Shown here: positions 22,880 to 36,440 of the stretch, one piece after another
Layout: every line of letters begins with the position of its first letter
Position numbering within the stretch: the stretch's first letter is position 1
Source of the DNA: Sinonovacula constricta
Lineage: Eukaryota; Mollusca; Bivalvia; Cardiida; Solecurtidae
Length of the DNA stretch: 64,000 nt
Assembly (NCBI GenBank): GCA_007844125.1
Contig: CM017565.1
Span: forward strand, 16,655,206 to 16,719,205
Direction: 5' to 3'
Program-made: the position numbers and the translations under genes
The notes under the pieces: generated by a model
What the model saw: the letters and a program-made list of their open reading frames with translations, nothing else
Told to the model about the DNA's origin: nothing
The model's database searches: none

Positions 22880-24389
22880 CTGCAATGAAGAAGAAATATT
22901 TGTTATGAAGTTGTATTTATGGGAATAAATGTATGTAAACTGATACAGATTTGTAAAATGTTTAAGTGGAACCTGCACCTCTGTCTTGCTGTTTTTAAAT
23001 TGAAAAAGGCCCCATGCATGCACATATCTTATTAGAAGAATCATAAGCCAGCTAACATCGTCTCATCAAATGAGTGATTCATGTGTGTTTGCTGCTGTTT
23101 TTTGTTTAAATAAGACCAACGTTTATATGTGTTTACAAGATTCGAACATTAAACGTAACTAATGCTGAATTGCATTCATGCTTGAATACATTCACAATAC
23201 ACCATTCATCAGATTAGCTTTTGTATCAACACGACAAAAAGACAGAGGACATAATTTGGTTAATAGACATTAATTGTAATCCTTTCCATCAGTTTGTAAT
23301 GTAACTGACATGCACTCCTTTAAACATTCGACGATTATCTGATTTGTAAAATATTGTTATTAAAAAAAATCAAATACATATTTACTTTTTTGTCACTGTT
23401 TTCATTTCTCAAGTATTGCCTGTTGTTAACGACATGCGTCAAGGCCATCATGACGATACAGTTGCCCTTCTTAAGAACTGTAATGAAACAAAGAAAAGGA
23501 GAGTGTAGAAATTGACCATGTTCTCTTTGTATAGTATAAAATAAATTAAAATTTGAAGTAGCAATCTCAAGAAAATTAACAAAAAATACGTAAATGTGAA
23601 TACTGTAGGGATGTCAACGGATATCCGGATCAAATTTGGCATCCGGATAGTCGTTTAAAAACTTTAAATTTCATGTATTGGCCATTTTGCTAAGTTATCT
23701 TTCTGCTGTCAATGTACAATTACGCATAAGTAAGTGTAACGGATTATCGACACGCAGGTGACGACACGCAGTATCTCATATTGGGCTTCCCAGTTTTAGA
23801 AATGTGCATGATGGTATGTAAAATATATTTCAAATTAACAACCATTGTTTAAAGCTCCTTCTAATCTATTTTCATTATAGAATATTATCTTTAATTTCGT
23901 TTGATCGATGTTATTATTAGGAAATACCTGTTTGCAATGACAACTGAAGATGTATGCTTCTCTATTCACACAGATCTAGGGCACCAATAAACTGCATTTT
24001 GCGGGACTTTTTCAGGTAACAATTATTTTGTTATTTGAGAAGAGATATTTGGTCCTAATTGTCGGATACCACCTTTAAGATTTTATAAAGAGTAAACACA
24101 TCATCTTTGGTTTTCGAAACTTTAATGTTCACGTTCCTAGCATCTATATTTTAGCAGAAAACGTAGGAACAATATCTTATTTAACAAAAGAAGGTAAAAT
24201 CGACTTATAGTCAATTTTAAAGCTACTGCCCGTACAGCCGACTTTATAGTTTACCCCCCCCCCCTGTCTCACATTTTCTTTCTTTGTTTTGTTTTCTTTA
24301 GTATGCAACAAGAAACGTGGCCATGCCACGAAACCAGGTTTTCAACTTTTTAACAATTTAACACAAATCAGTTAGCGGAAACTGTTTAT
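22880..24389. other. Non-coding, probable intron 1 of gene 1
   Basis: If the first exon lies near 27.4 kb, this is intronic. Near 23608-23655 is ATCCGGAT repeated (GGATATCCGGATC, CATCCGGATAG). The minus-strand frame at 23448-23642 is hydrophobic by AT composition and not convincing. Confidence 0.4.
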
Positions 24390-24610
24390 TTTTTAGTAAC
24401 AGAGACCTTGACCATGACCCGACTGGCCCCGAATTCAATTCCAAGCCGGAAATTGTTTTTCTGTTTTTAGTTACAGTGACCTTGAGCTTAATCCGATTAG
24501 CCCCAAATCCGATCCCAAGCTAGGGTTTCATGAAAGCTCTATTTTTAGTAACAGTGACATTGACCTTGACCCCCAAGCTAGGTCTTAATGAAAGCTTGCT
24601 ATATCCAAAG
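24390..24610. repeat. Tandem-like 'AGTAACAGTGACCTTGACC' repeat
   Basis: Three imperfect copies, roughly 70-80 bases each, of a TTTTTAGTAACAGTGACCTT / GACC...CCCAAGC...ATGAAAGC pattern. A dispersed short repeat without coding capacity. Confidence 0.6.
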
Positions 24611-24639
24611 CTTCAGCAAAATTGGTCTACGCAAACTGA

Positions 24640-27330
24640 ACTTATTGATCGGAATCCTCTGTTTGACGCCGCCCACCCGCACGCAAGCACGCCCGCCCGC
24701 CATAACCCAATCTAATAACCAGGATTTTCGTTAAAAACCTTAATAACAAAACGCGCACAGTAATACAGTTCATTCATACACTTCATTCATGAATACCTTC
24801 GAAACTTTCGGCCATTTCTCTAGGCGCGATTGGTTGGTGTACTTCTAGATGAAGAATGGTCGAATGACTGCGATTTGTGAGATTGTGTTATTAATAACAA
24901 TAGAGTTAGTGTTAACGTCTGTACTGTGCACTATCGCGGTACAGCAATGCAAACATTAGTTGTATACAATACTTATTATAATCAATTTATGCAATATGTT
25001 CAAACTTAATCTGTGGATGAATGCGGACGAATTCAAAAGCAATAGCTTTTGGTTATGTGAGATCGACGAATCGATCGATTATTGTATACACTGATTCGGT
25101 AAAATTTATGTTTTGTCCTCAACTTACATGTTTTAATAAAGTCATTATCTTAAGCATACAAATATTGTTTGAACGATGGTTATGGATAAAATGTTCACAT
25201 GTTACATAATTGTGGACTTTGCGAATAATGTGTATAAATTGAGCGCATGAACGCACACTCTTTTCTGAAATAGGAATAACGACCAAAGACAGAATAGATG
25301 TGCATCAGTATTTAATCATTTTTTCCGTTTATATGTCGTAAATAGTGTGACATGGAATGTTTACAAAATATATTATACCTTTGAAGCTATTTAGTACTTT
25401 TAACACTACTTCATAAATTGCTTAAAACAACAAAGGTGCCTTTATTTCTAAATCATGTTCATAAAACAAAAGAGAGTAGTACAGTGTTATTGAGTTTTCT
25501 TTCTAGACCATGTTTGTTGGTTTACAGAGTATACCTTTGTCATTATTTAAAAATAAAAAAAAAAACGTTAAAGCTGACGAAATGTTGAGACGTTAAAAGA
25601 GATCATGTACACCCTGTGCACAGTTACTATCATGTTATGTTGGTATATGTTGCAGTGCCCGTAGGACTTTGTCATATATTCTTTGTTATACTCCTATTAA
25701 CTTTTGCCATATTGTTTAGGTTTAAACATTGTGAGTGACGCTCATATTGTATAGCCTAGATGTTTGTAAACAAGTGAACATACATTGTCTGTTATGATAA
25801 TCAAATGAAAAGGCATTCACCTGTATAGTTAATTGTTTAAATTATTGTGAACATTTATATCGCAAGGTTTAAAGAAATCGTGTTTACCCTGTGTTTTCAC
25901 TATTATGTAGGGTTATTTTATACCTATTGCAATATTACTTATGCTTTACTTAATGTTTATGCACTGCGTGAACCGATCATCGAGTATAAACTATATTACC
26001 CTTTTTACATATACTACTCAGTTATGACATGTGTCTTTCAACACAGTTATCTCTTATATTCACTTGTCTGCTCAACATGTTGAGCAGAAACTGTAACAAT
26101 TAAACAGTTCAAAGGGTTGTTACCAATTAATACACACATTTAATTATAGAAATAGCGATTTGCTTAGATAAACTTGGCCTAATTCTGTCCGTGTCAACGT
26201 CAACAATCTTTTACAATTAAGGCCCGTTTGATTGGTCAATGCTTTTCTCCACAATTACTGCAATTCTGCAACCATTATTTTGTATCAAGTAAGTAATTAA
26301 TCATCTGCATTTTTAGGTAAATCTATTGTAATTATGAGGCTAAAATTTGTAGCATTTTTGTTTTCATAAATATATGATGTTTACACTATTTACTGTTGTT
26401 TACCATTTCTCATGGGATTTAAGGACGTTTTGAATTTTTGGAAAGCACATTTAATTTTTTTTAAATCTTAGTGTAGTTATTTGACAAAGAAATATAGAAA
26501 TTAAAATACCCGAAGCGCTGAAATTACGAGAATCCACTATATGTTATGCTGACAAGTGTATATTTTACAAAGAACAAAGTACGTTGTATTAACTTATTGG
26601 GTTATTAGGTTTATATTTTACTTTAGAAATTGCAAACATTGAATACCACAGTGCCCTCGGCACTTTGATTTGTTACATATGATATGTGGCAACTAAAACG
26701 TATATGGACACTGAAGCACTGACATTGTTGGGACTTATATTTACAGTCTAAGAGTATTATTATTATGATATAGTTATTTTCTTTTTAATATTCAATCTTA
26801 AATAAATGTGTGAAACCATTCTTTGACCTTATTTCCCAAAAACACTGACAAATTGGTCATTTCACTGGAACAGATACAACTGCCTTAACTGTATGGCGTT
26901 TTATAGCACATGGCAATATAACACATCCAGTCATATAACCTTGGCGAAAAAAATAGCTTAAAGAGTCTTTCTGTATACCCTGTTACGTGAAAATTTTCGA
27001 AAGCCTCCAGAATATCGGTGTTCAAGACAATTGTAGTATAACAACAGAATGGAAACCAAATTACACAGTCATAATTTCCATGCAATCTCCATGCAAGTGT
27101 ATAAAGAATAACATGTTCGGCATACAATTAATAATTTCTAGCGATAGAGTTTAAGGAAGATTTTTTTACAAAATCTGTTTGTGTAAAGACAAATGCGAAT
27201 TGCGTCATAACTTGCACGGTTTATTGTTGGTATAGTTGAGTGCGATGAAATAAGAAATTCCAAAAAAGCATTTTAAGTAAAAATATAGAAGTAATACAAC
27301 AGAAGACAAAGTATTATCTTGAAATATTGC
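24640..27330. repeat. Unit 1 of tandem duplication: upstream flank
   Basis: Closely matches 50740-52940 and then 56126-56385 in unit 2, in the same order. Example: the minor plus frames at 25847 and 52006 are near-identical without being genes. Unit 2 carries a 3.18-kb insertion at the point equal to 27037-27038, and lacks about 230 bases found here at 26650-26880. No coding sequence. Confidence 0.85.
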
Positions 27331-27334
27331 TTAC

Positions 27335-27560
27335 TCATTTTTGTTCGGCCAGTATCCGTCTACGATAGTTGAATGGCAGAGTTATAAAACTGATGAAAAG
27401 GCCTACCAAATGGACTCAAAGCGCCTAGTGAATGAATCCGTTGTTTGCAAAGCTCGCACTCTGCGTAACTATGTACACGACCTTGTATGTTAAAACGTCA
27501 TAGCCAATAAAATGCTTGCAACTTTCATTCTCCAGTTTTATTTAGATTTTTGGAAAATGC
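27335..27560 (-). promoter_or_regulatory. Putative promoter and first exon of gene 1
   Basis: Conserved in four places in the window (here, 56392-56610, copy A, copy B). On the minus strand: a CCAAT box in reverse (27504-27508), a CRE-like TGACGT (27495-27500), CGAGTGCG-like sequence, then ACGGATACTGGCCGAACAAA and the splice donor ATGA|GTAAGC (exon end 27335). No TATA box at a convincing place. Start of transcription is not defined; about 27440 is a guess. Conservation of both the CCAAT/CRE pair and the donor across copies is the support. Confidence 0.5.
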
Positions 27561-29230
27561 AACTCAACACTTGCTTTTTTGTACTTATTGAACATGTGAT
27601 CAAGTATTCAATTCACCTAACACGTTTTAAGACCTCTGCTATATTCAGTTCATTGTCATTCGCGCAGCAGCGCAGCGCCCTTTATTGAATGCTTAAGAAA
27701 TTAGTCTGTGACATGACCGTCGTTGTCGAGCGTCAGACAGATAAGTTATTTTCTTATTTGAACATGCATTGGACGCCCTAAAAATATTGATTTAATTTGA
27801 CTCCCTCTGGTGCGGTATCAATGCTTTTATTGAAGACGTAGTTTGTATACATTCTATTCAGCAATGATATTTACCTTTGGTCTACTGTAAGATGTTTTCA
27901 AAGGAGGAAACCAAATGAGTAGCTCGGTATGGTTCGTCACATGCAGCGATTTTTTAAATATTTTACTTTAAACCTCCAAAATTCTTGGCAGTAACACAAA
28001 GAATTATGTATTTATTTCTCCTTTCATATGTCTAATACACTTAAGTATACAAAATGTGCTGATCATAGTGGGTCTCAGTTTAAAGACAAACGCTCCTACA
28101 AATTATGCTTGCTTTGTCTATCCATTGTATATACATACAAAGGTAAAACCCGGTATGGCAATGTCCGGTGTGATAAATGTGTAAGGTGCATTTGAATAGA
28201 CTACTTTTTAATTAATCACTGAAAAAACATATTTAAAGGAAATCAACAGCTTGTGATCAAATGGTTGCATAAAATAGTTTTGTTTTATTTCATAACGCCT
28301 TTTTTTGTAAAAAAAAATTATTTGGTATTTATTTGGTACAGATATACAATAGTATTGCCTTAATTTACATTACTGTTGGGTGTTCGAGAAAGTGTTGGGT
28401 ATAATTTCGATGTAGAATATTTTTGGAAGTTACAACTAAAACTATTCTTATAAAAAAATACCAAACTTTTCAGTGGAGCCTTCAATATATGCGATGACAA
28501 ACAAAACAATACTGATTTGCCGCGAAGGCTTTATTAGATGCTGGATCCGACGAAAAACAACTATTAGTAATTATTGTAGAACAAAAAAAAAATGTATCTA
28601 AGCCCTTTCAATTTTAGAGCTTTTCTCTAAAATATACATTGGAATTTCAGCACATCATCAACTCAAAGCGTTTATTAAAATTTTGACCAGAATAAGATTG
28701 TGTACACATCACCAAACTACCATCGTGTTCAAGTACACTGTTCATTTGGAGTTTTGAAAGAAAAAAAACATTACTACAATCATATCATAGCTGATTTAAA
28801 TGTTTGAAACAGCAACATTTTTAGCAAACGAAAATTGCACAAATTGCTAAGTACTATTGCTACACATGGTGCATCCTACAGCTGCAGAACACTAAATAAT
28901 ACAATTACTCTCAACTTAGCAATATGTGTTCCCTTTTTTATTTTGTAACTTGATACATATTTTTTAACCATGTGGTATTCCTAAAAATGGAATACGAATA
29001 AAATTCTTCAATAACAAAATTTCTTCTGTTCATTTTAGCTAAGGCGGAAAATCACACACCCGTAATTTTTCCCATGCGGATAAATCCCCTCATATAGGTT
29101 TTCCACATTTTGCAATAAAGTTTAATTGGTTCGCACAGTTAAGTCTCACACATACACCGATAGTAACATCGGATTTTTTTTCTGATAAAATTCATACTCC
29201 AAGATATTTTTTTACTGTAACTATCTTACA
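27561..29230. other. Upstream flank end, then inter-unit DNA
   Basis: The duplication continues to about 27715 (GAAATTAGTCTGTGA, also at 56749) and resumes as GACCGTCGTTGTC (also at 62057), with further similarity of 27755-27870 to 4670-4760. Beyond about 28 kb I see no homology and no gene, only AT-rich DNA. Confidence 0.5.
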
Positions 29231-29469
29231 GGAGTTAATTTTTCTGATTATTGTAAAATTTTAGATTTTTTCGCCTATGCCAATATTCACGGACGTCATT
29301 TAAACTTGTGTGCCAATGTATGAATTCTTTGTAAATTGTAAAGATTTTTGTACGCTGGAATCTACATCTGTCAAAGCTCTTTAATATGTTGTATAGATCA
29401 GATGTTACTGAAATTGTATAGCTACCTTTTGTAAGTCTGCTAAATATGCATATCATGTTTAGTAACAAT

Positions 29470-29698
29470 TTGTCTCTATTTATTTATCTATCTATTTAAT
29501 TTTCTAACTGTCTTCTTACTAATTCTACTTACTTATGCATTTTCCTTACATACCTTTTGTCAATATTGTAAACCTTTAGTTTAAGTTTAATAATGCCCTT
29601 TTTCCCTTACATTGTCTTATTTTAGTTGTATACCATGTACTGTACATATACAAGAAATCTCCAGCAATGTAGGAAATAAAGATATTGTATTGTATTGC
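29470..29698 (+). mobile_element. Probable 3' end of a LINE (non-LTR retrotransposon)
   Basis: Ends in AGGAAATAAAGATATTGTAT followed by a (TGTAT)n-like tail (TGTATTGTATTG), the usual 3' end of non-LTR elements, preceded by a U-rich 3' UTR-like stretch. Sequence from about 29235 may be decayed coding remnant, but no RT motif is visible. Confidence 0.4.
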
Positions 29699-29699
29699 C

Positions 29700-31315
29700 A
29701 CTGTTCGTGTGTTTATTTTTCTTGGATATAACTCTATTCTTTGTCAGAATAAATCTAAAAGCTGTGACCTAAATATATTTTCACGCACACACAAATTCCT
29801 TATTATAAAATTATGCAAGGTAAAAAAGAATCGGAACACCTTGGCTAATAACTTTCGCCGAGGAGTGCCAATAAACCTCGTTACTGGGGCATTGGACAGC
29901 AAATTCTATATACACAGCGGATATTGTACACGAGCCAGATGGCCTCATGGGTCCGAGTGTCCTTAATTACTGCTCGAGCGGCTCAGTGAGACAGTCTGAG
30001 GTCCTGAGATACCCACATGATTATCTCTACACCACTACAAAATGTGTGTGATCAGGCTATCCAAGGCATCCCCCATCACACACACACCCCACCCCGCCCC
30101 CGTTAATCTCCGGTAATCATGTTGTTTGTTGCTTTTCTTTCTAAAATTTAAACAATGCCTGTTTTAATAAAACAGATTCTAGCATAAATATAAATTTATT
30201 GATAGCTTGTTTTTAAACAAAGAAAATGTTCGATTATTGTCTGATTGCCAAACCAAATATCTTTAAAGTTGCAGCGCCGACCGTTTCAAAGTAAAAATAT
30301 ACATTATCTGTTAAAGGGATCCTAAACTTAAACTTCTGGAAAATATGGACACACGATGGCATTGGGATGGATTGATATTTGTCCGATACAACACCCATTT
30401 CGAATATAAGGAGGTTGCTTATATAAAGACTTTTTATTCTTACAACCGTTTTCGATTAGTTCCGGTTTTTGGTCGGAAATAGCGAAGAAGCAATCACGTG
30501 ATGTATGGGTAATACTTATGTAAATAGTCAAGGACCCACTGATAGGAATCACGACTGTTTTCTACATTATCTAACAACTTTTAAAGAAAGGACTTTAAAT
30601 GAAAACCGGTTATGTATCTGGGGCCACAGCACATACATGTACGCTAAAACGGGAAATGTGCGTGGTCACTGTAAACATCAGTCGGCAACACGCACATAAA
30701 GAATGTAGTTCAAAAGTAAATAAATAATCTAAAAGAAACAAGAAAGAGAACGAAAAGGACCACATGCATGTATCAGAATATATATTTGTATCAACACATG
30801 CATTGAAAGATGATGGCAATGAAAACTGAAAGCTGAGAGAAATTTAGCCCAGCTCCTTCTTTTTCGGTAGGCTTGACGTATACTTGTAATTAGAAATGTT
30901 AAATACTTGAGAATTACTTATAAACCACGTCAACAATGTTCTTCAATATGTTAATTCCCTGCTATCTATATGGTGTTATATCGCATACTACGAATGATAT
31001 TATTGTTTATACGATTTTTTTTTGTATTTGGACCCAACACTGTTCGTACCCATCTATCAACATAGGATATTTCTCAACAGTGCTATCAAAAATTGATGGA
31101 TCAACATTTTGATATATTAAGAAGTTAACTGCTGTTTTCAGAATTGATCTGATTCAGGCATAGATGAGATACCTTTTGCAGAGTTTGGATTTCCTCTTTT
31201 AGGACTACATTGGTATTTTATTTACTAGAACATTTACCAACATATTCATTATAATAGCATCACATAAGTAGAAAATTATCATAATAAAATATGTAATATA
31301 TGTAACGATGTTTAC
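29700..31315. other. Non-coding, no gene seen
   Basis: Several short frames on both strands, none with a motif. Homopolymer T near 31014-31025. Confidence 0.4.
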
Positions 31316-31319
31316 ACAT

Positions 31320-31520
31320 GGCCCCTGGTAGAGGGGTTGAGTCTCAAAATTATCTCCTCCGAATCATGCAACCTTTCACCTTATAGGTTCAATTCCTGGT
31401 CAGGATAAATAATATGTAAGGTATTCCGGCTGACCTGCCTAGCGATGTGCTATGGATTCTTCTAGGGTCAACCTCAACAAAAAATACCCGGACATCACCA
31501 TAGTTACCTTAGAGAGAGTT
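31320..31520 (+). mobile_element. SINE family V3, copy 1
   Basis: Diverged tRNA-like head ending in a B-box-like GGTTCAATTCCTGGTCAGGA, followed by body sequence with GCGATGTGCTATGGATTCTT, CTAGGGTCAACC and ACCCGGACATCACCATAG. The most decayed of four family copies. Confidence 0.5.
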
Positions 31521-31802
31521 AAACAACCATATAACATGATATTTTGACTGTACATGCCCGAAGTCTTTATGAAAAATGTATTAAATAAATTATCAGTTTG
31601 TATTTTTTTTTTGTGCGAAGCCTGACAATTTTATCTTTGAACCAAAAATGATAAATTGATTAAAATGTATAACCTTTTATCATGAGAGCATATATATGAT
31701 TTATTAAAACAGGCATTGTTTAAATTTTAGAAAGAATGATCATAATATATATAATGAGTCATTTTTAATGACATTCTATTTAATGTATTCACAAGCAAAT
31801 AA

Positions 31803-31995
31803 GGGGCGCCCGATGCCGAGCTCATAGAGTCACAGGCCGTTCCACTCATGAGTTCGAGTCCCGGTCGAAGCGACAAACATTCATATCCGGAGGTATTCAC
31901 TTTAACCAACAGTCAACCACTGGATATATATATATATATATATATATTGCTCCACCAGTAAAAACTGGATATTGCAAATACGACATTTATTGTAT
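31803..31995 (+). mobile_element. SINE family V3, copy 2
   Basis: Head GGGGCGCCCGATGCCGAGCT with a B-box GAGTTCGAGTCCCGGTCGAA, then a shortened body interrupted by a (TA)n microsatellite (31925-31947), and a tail TGCTCCACCAGTAAAAACTG GATATTGC shared with copy 3. Confidence 0.6.
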
Positions 31996-32070
31996 TGGTG
32001 CAAGGTATCTGCAACAAACAAATGAAACAACAACAAACGACAACAACAAAAAGAAAAAAAAATCAAACAT

Positions 32071-32300
32071 AGGGGTCGCCCGTGGTTTAATGGTCTAAAG
32101 GTTAGAATCGATGACTTGCTATTTCTCTGACTGCATAATCCGTCACCTTGTGGGTTTGAGTCTCGGTCGGGGTACAAGCTTTCATGTGGCCAGGTATTCC
32201 ATCTCATCTGCAATGCGCTACTGGTTCTACCCAGACATGGGCCATGATTTCTCCACCAGTAATAGCTGGATTTCGCTATAATGACAATAATTTCGTCGAT
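32071..32300 (+). mobile_element. SINE family V3, copy 3 (best preserved)
   Basis: Head GGGGTCGCCCGTGGTTTAAT GGTCTAAAGGTTAGAATCGA with a long variable-arm-like stretch and B-box TGGGTTTGAGTCTCGGTC, consistent with a Leu- or Ser-type tRNA origin. Body: CTACTGGTTCTACCCAGACA, TTTCTCCACCAGTAATAGCT GGATTTCGCTATAATGAC. The body is shared with the minus-strand copy at 48185-48390. Confidence 0.75.
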
Positions 32301-33480
32301 GCACCGTATTTAACAAAACAAACAAAACGGACAGGAATAGGCATACATGTAGAGTTAAAGCCAATAATCATACATAAAAATGCATGTAAATATGTTAAAC
32401 GAGGGTTGTCACGTTGTCCTCTGGATCCACGTTTTGTCCACCTCAAATTAAGTGTGACTGCGAGACTGTTGAGGAGCCAACTGACACTGTGAAGCGATCC
32501 TCACAGATCAACTCGCCCGTTTTGTATCCCAGGTGTGACTGAAGAGGTTGAAATGGTTTCATTGGGCAAAACTTCAAGGCTTGACAGGAATAAGGAATGA
32601 CCATGTGATATGCCGTAAACAATATTTGAAACAATGGGTTTATATTTAAGAGCTACTCTAAGCAGAAAGGTTAGATTCACAGACAGTAATGCCCCAACTT
32701 TTCACTGCATGGGTTATCGTCCCGGTAAGGGAGACAATTGTGATAATGCCTGCGATGCGCCAGTAGTTTCGCTTCACAAACATTTATCTGCGATTTTCGT
32801 CCACCAAAATTGTTCGACGACAAAACACGCAAAACAAAATCATTGATATAATCTGATTTGTATTTGTGTCGAGACTTGGATATAAACATAATGTTGATTA
32901 AATGCATTTTCAGATTATCAACTTCACTTCAATTTCACGTCTGAAAAAGCTGTTAGTATCATCTTGCGGACCACTCCAGGTGATGATCAGAGGGAGTTTA
33001 TGCTACTCAAGGATCTCCAGCAAAAGTTCCGGAATACAGAAATGCCACCCGCGTTTCAACCTGGAGGGTTGAAGCGGTAGCGCAAACAAGACCTCGAGTG
33101 CTTTGTCAGACAAAATTCAGTCGATATTTTTTAATGTTATCTAATTATAACCTGTTACTTTACCCACTTCAACAATACACACCCCTAATTTGCAGTCCGA
33201 TATCAACGTTAATAAAACCATATAAGCTTAAATCTTAATTTAGTTGTGTATGTAAGTTACTCATTCCGATATTATGACATCAATAATTTGATGTCATATT
33301 TATGAAAACTACCTACAGTATGGGTCATTAAAATTCACATTATTTTATTAATACAAAGTCAATTCTAAAAAAATCTTTCGAATTTGTGATCCGAAATGAT
33401 AGGAGAATTATGTTTTATTAAAAACAAAAAAACAAAAATGAAAATTTTGACCATAAGCCCGGTTTTCTCGCGTCGTGCAT
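32301..33480. other. Non-coding, no gene seen
   Basis: The minus frame at 32443-32634 and other short frames have no identifiable domain. Some sequence near 32960-33110 has more GC than its surroundings and may be an unrecognised repeat. Confidence 0.35.
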
Positions 33481-33486
33481 CATATC

Positions 33487-33671
<185 letters not shown>

Positions 33672-33779
33672 ATAGAGAGATATACAAATGTATAGATATA
33701 GATGTATATATTTTAATATGTTTTTAATGTTGTAAGGCTTGGTGCGAGATTGATCAGCTAGCGTCATAATCTGCTAAAT

Positions 33780-35990
33780 ATTGTTGTATAGAGAATATAT
33801 TGTCTATATTGTAAACTGAGTGTTTTACCGGTTTTATGCTATAAGGTTGCGAACTAATTATGAGAATATAAGTGCATTACAAGCATGGAGACCAGTTAGA
33901 ATTTATTATAAAAGTGCTGTTTGGGGCAGTGTTTAAACCCGTACTAGATAAACACAAGAATATAATAGGGTGAATTCAAATGTACATAACCACACTGGGT
34001 TGCATCTTCTTGCCACCGAAATAAAGTTTTCTCACAACACTGGACGCTATCGCCAGTGACACTACCCATAATCCATTTGGACTTATATATGGTCGTTGTG
34101 TTTATACAATACCTTGAAAATCATAAATCATCCTTGTAAATCACGGCCTGAATAATACACCTTTGAAGTATCTCCCACTTTAAAAAGAATACGCATGTTG
34201 AAGCATTGATAATGATATGTCTTTGTCTGGCATATTAAATGACTTCTTTCAATGTTTAACGCCATTGTCGGGTTATTCCATGACATGTTCTTCTACACTG
34301 TTTGCATAATGTGAACAAATAACAGTTTGAAATCCCTTTTTTAGATTAATTTAAACACATATTTTATCAAATATATAGGCAATTTCAAAAGAAGAAAAAC
34401 AGGCATAAATCGAGAAAAAAAGAATTTAGATGGTTTTCCTGAAACGTACATTAAATAGATAAATGATGCCCCCTTTTTATTATATTGTTAAAAGAAAATG
34501 TCATTTATAAAGATTCTATTCCTTTTTAATTTTTAGAAGAACTGTCTTGAAGTGTATGCATATGTTTAATAGTTTCTATACAAATACCCATGCTATACCC
34601 ATGCTACCAATATGTATGAGGATTGTTTTAAAAGGTTGTTTAAACTGATTTTTTTTAATTATGACGGTTTTCAATTGTGTCTGAATCATACGTCTACATT
34701 TATTTCCGCTTATTTGCATGCATATTATTCCAGACAAAAATATGCACTTAACCGGAACATTAATAACAAAGAAAATGAGTATAGGCGTACCATTTCATTG
34801 AGCGTAATTTGTTGTCGGTTTGCGAATATTTGATAATTAAATCAGATATTACTAAGTTCTTAATTACTAACGTCTAAATCAGAGCAATTTCTATTTATAA
34901 GGTCGATTCTTTTTACAGCCATTTTGTTTGTGTAACAGCAAAAACAAACACCTTATATGAGTCATTGTAAAGTTGTTTATTCAGATGAATATTTTTAATT
35001 AGATAGAAGTCAATAATTACTATAATTTTAACTTATTTTTATCTTTTTTTAGTTTATTAACAAATACACTTAAGTAAAAAAGCGTATGCCTTAGTACCGC
35101 ACTATTATGCTAAGGGAGAGTAATGCACTATGGAAACTTTAAGAGTTATCGAACTCTTTTGCATGACGTCATTCACTGTTGACACTTGTTAACCATCGCA
35201 TTAACCTGTAAAATTCGTCTGGAAGATGCAAAATTTCGTATCATTCTTGACAAAGTAAGCCTAACAGGCAGTTGACACAGATTAGCGACCCATATGTACG
35301 AAGGTTGTCACAGAGCGAGCACCTGCGGATTATTTTTGTAATCATATCCGGCAGACATTTTATGCATACAGCCATACATTTTAAACATAGGTTAAGAAGA
35401 AACAGTTTAATGTTGGAATATGTGTATAACTGTCGTTCGATTAACTGATATGAACTGTACTTTTCAATCAACTGTATTACTATCGTATTTCAAACAAATT
35501 TGTATTTTTATAACAAAGACAATCAACAAAGATATATTATGTCGATTAAATTATTATTAAATATTTGAATACAGGTAAAGATGTGTCAGGTTGCATAAAT
35601 TATGTGTTTTATTAAGTTCGTTCTTTTTCACTCTATTGAATGCTTTTCAATAAGTTAAAAACTTAAATAGAAAATAAATTATTTTCAAAATATTTAATAT
35701 TTTTAAAAACAAGCGTCATGTTTTATCGCGATTTGTCAATGTGATCAAATTTCTCTCTCACTATATATATTATTATGATTATAAAGGACTTTTCACAAAT
35801 ATTTGTCAGCCTTTGAAAGAATGAAAAACAAATCTTTTTTTTTTAAATTTATTATATAATTGTATGTTGTAATATTTATGGAAAAACGTGGATCATGGAA
35901 AACATAATGGATAATCAATAAAAATGATACATTTAGGAGTATCATTTCAAATACCATTAGTCCATGTCTAAATGTAATACATAATATAAA
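33780..35990. repeat. Unit 2 of tandem duplication: downstream flank
   Basis: Counterpart of 12780-14590 (see landmarks there), expanded here by AT-rich insertions. No gene; frames in it are short and not conserved between units. Confidence 0.7.
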
Positions 35991-36029
35991 CAAAGGGGAA
36001 TATGTACTAAAAGTACCACAGCGATGAAG

Positions 36030-36076
36030 ACAACAACAATAACAATAATAATGATGATGATAATAATAATAATTAA

Positions 36077-36108
<32 letters not shown>

Positions 36109-36307
36109 TAACAATATTAAAAATAAAAAAGTTAATAAAAATAATTATAAAAAATAATTTACATAATAACTAAAATAATAACAACAATAAACATGAAAAT
36201 GACATAACAATAAAAATATAAACATAACAAAACATCATGTACATAAAAACAGAATTGTAATAAAAGTAAACCTTATTATAAACATAATAATAATCTTAAT
36301 AATCTGA

Positions 36308-36342
<35 letters not shown>

Positions 36343-36440
36343 AAAATAATAATAATAATAATAATAACAATAATAACTATAAAAGGAATACTAATAATAA
36401 TAATAACAATACTTATTATTCTAATAATAATAATTTATAA
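36030..36440. repeat. AAT and ACT trinucleotide-rich tract
   Basis: AAT-type repeats (about 36038-36110, 36350-36420) around an ACT array (36308-36342). It lies where unit 1 has its larger AAT/ACT arrays, so the microsatellite seeds predate the duplication and expanded more in unit 1. Confidence 0.8.

Noticed and set aside
23448..23642. Hydrophobic minus-strand frame upstream of gene 1 as a membrane peptide gene
   Set aside because: Hydrophobicity follows from T-rich composition; not conserved in unit 2.
25847..26083. Plus-strand frame nearly identical to one at 52006-52227
   Set aside because: Conserved because the whole non-coding flank is duplicated. The two differ by an in-frame gap and many substitutions, the flanking non-coding DNA is equally similar, and there is no recognisable domain.
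32443..32634. Possible transposase fragment on the minus strand
   Set aside because: No catalytic motif or repeat boundary visible; not supportable by eye.
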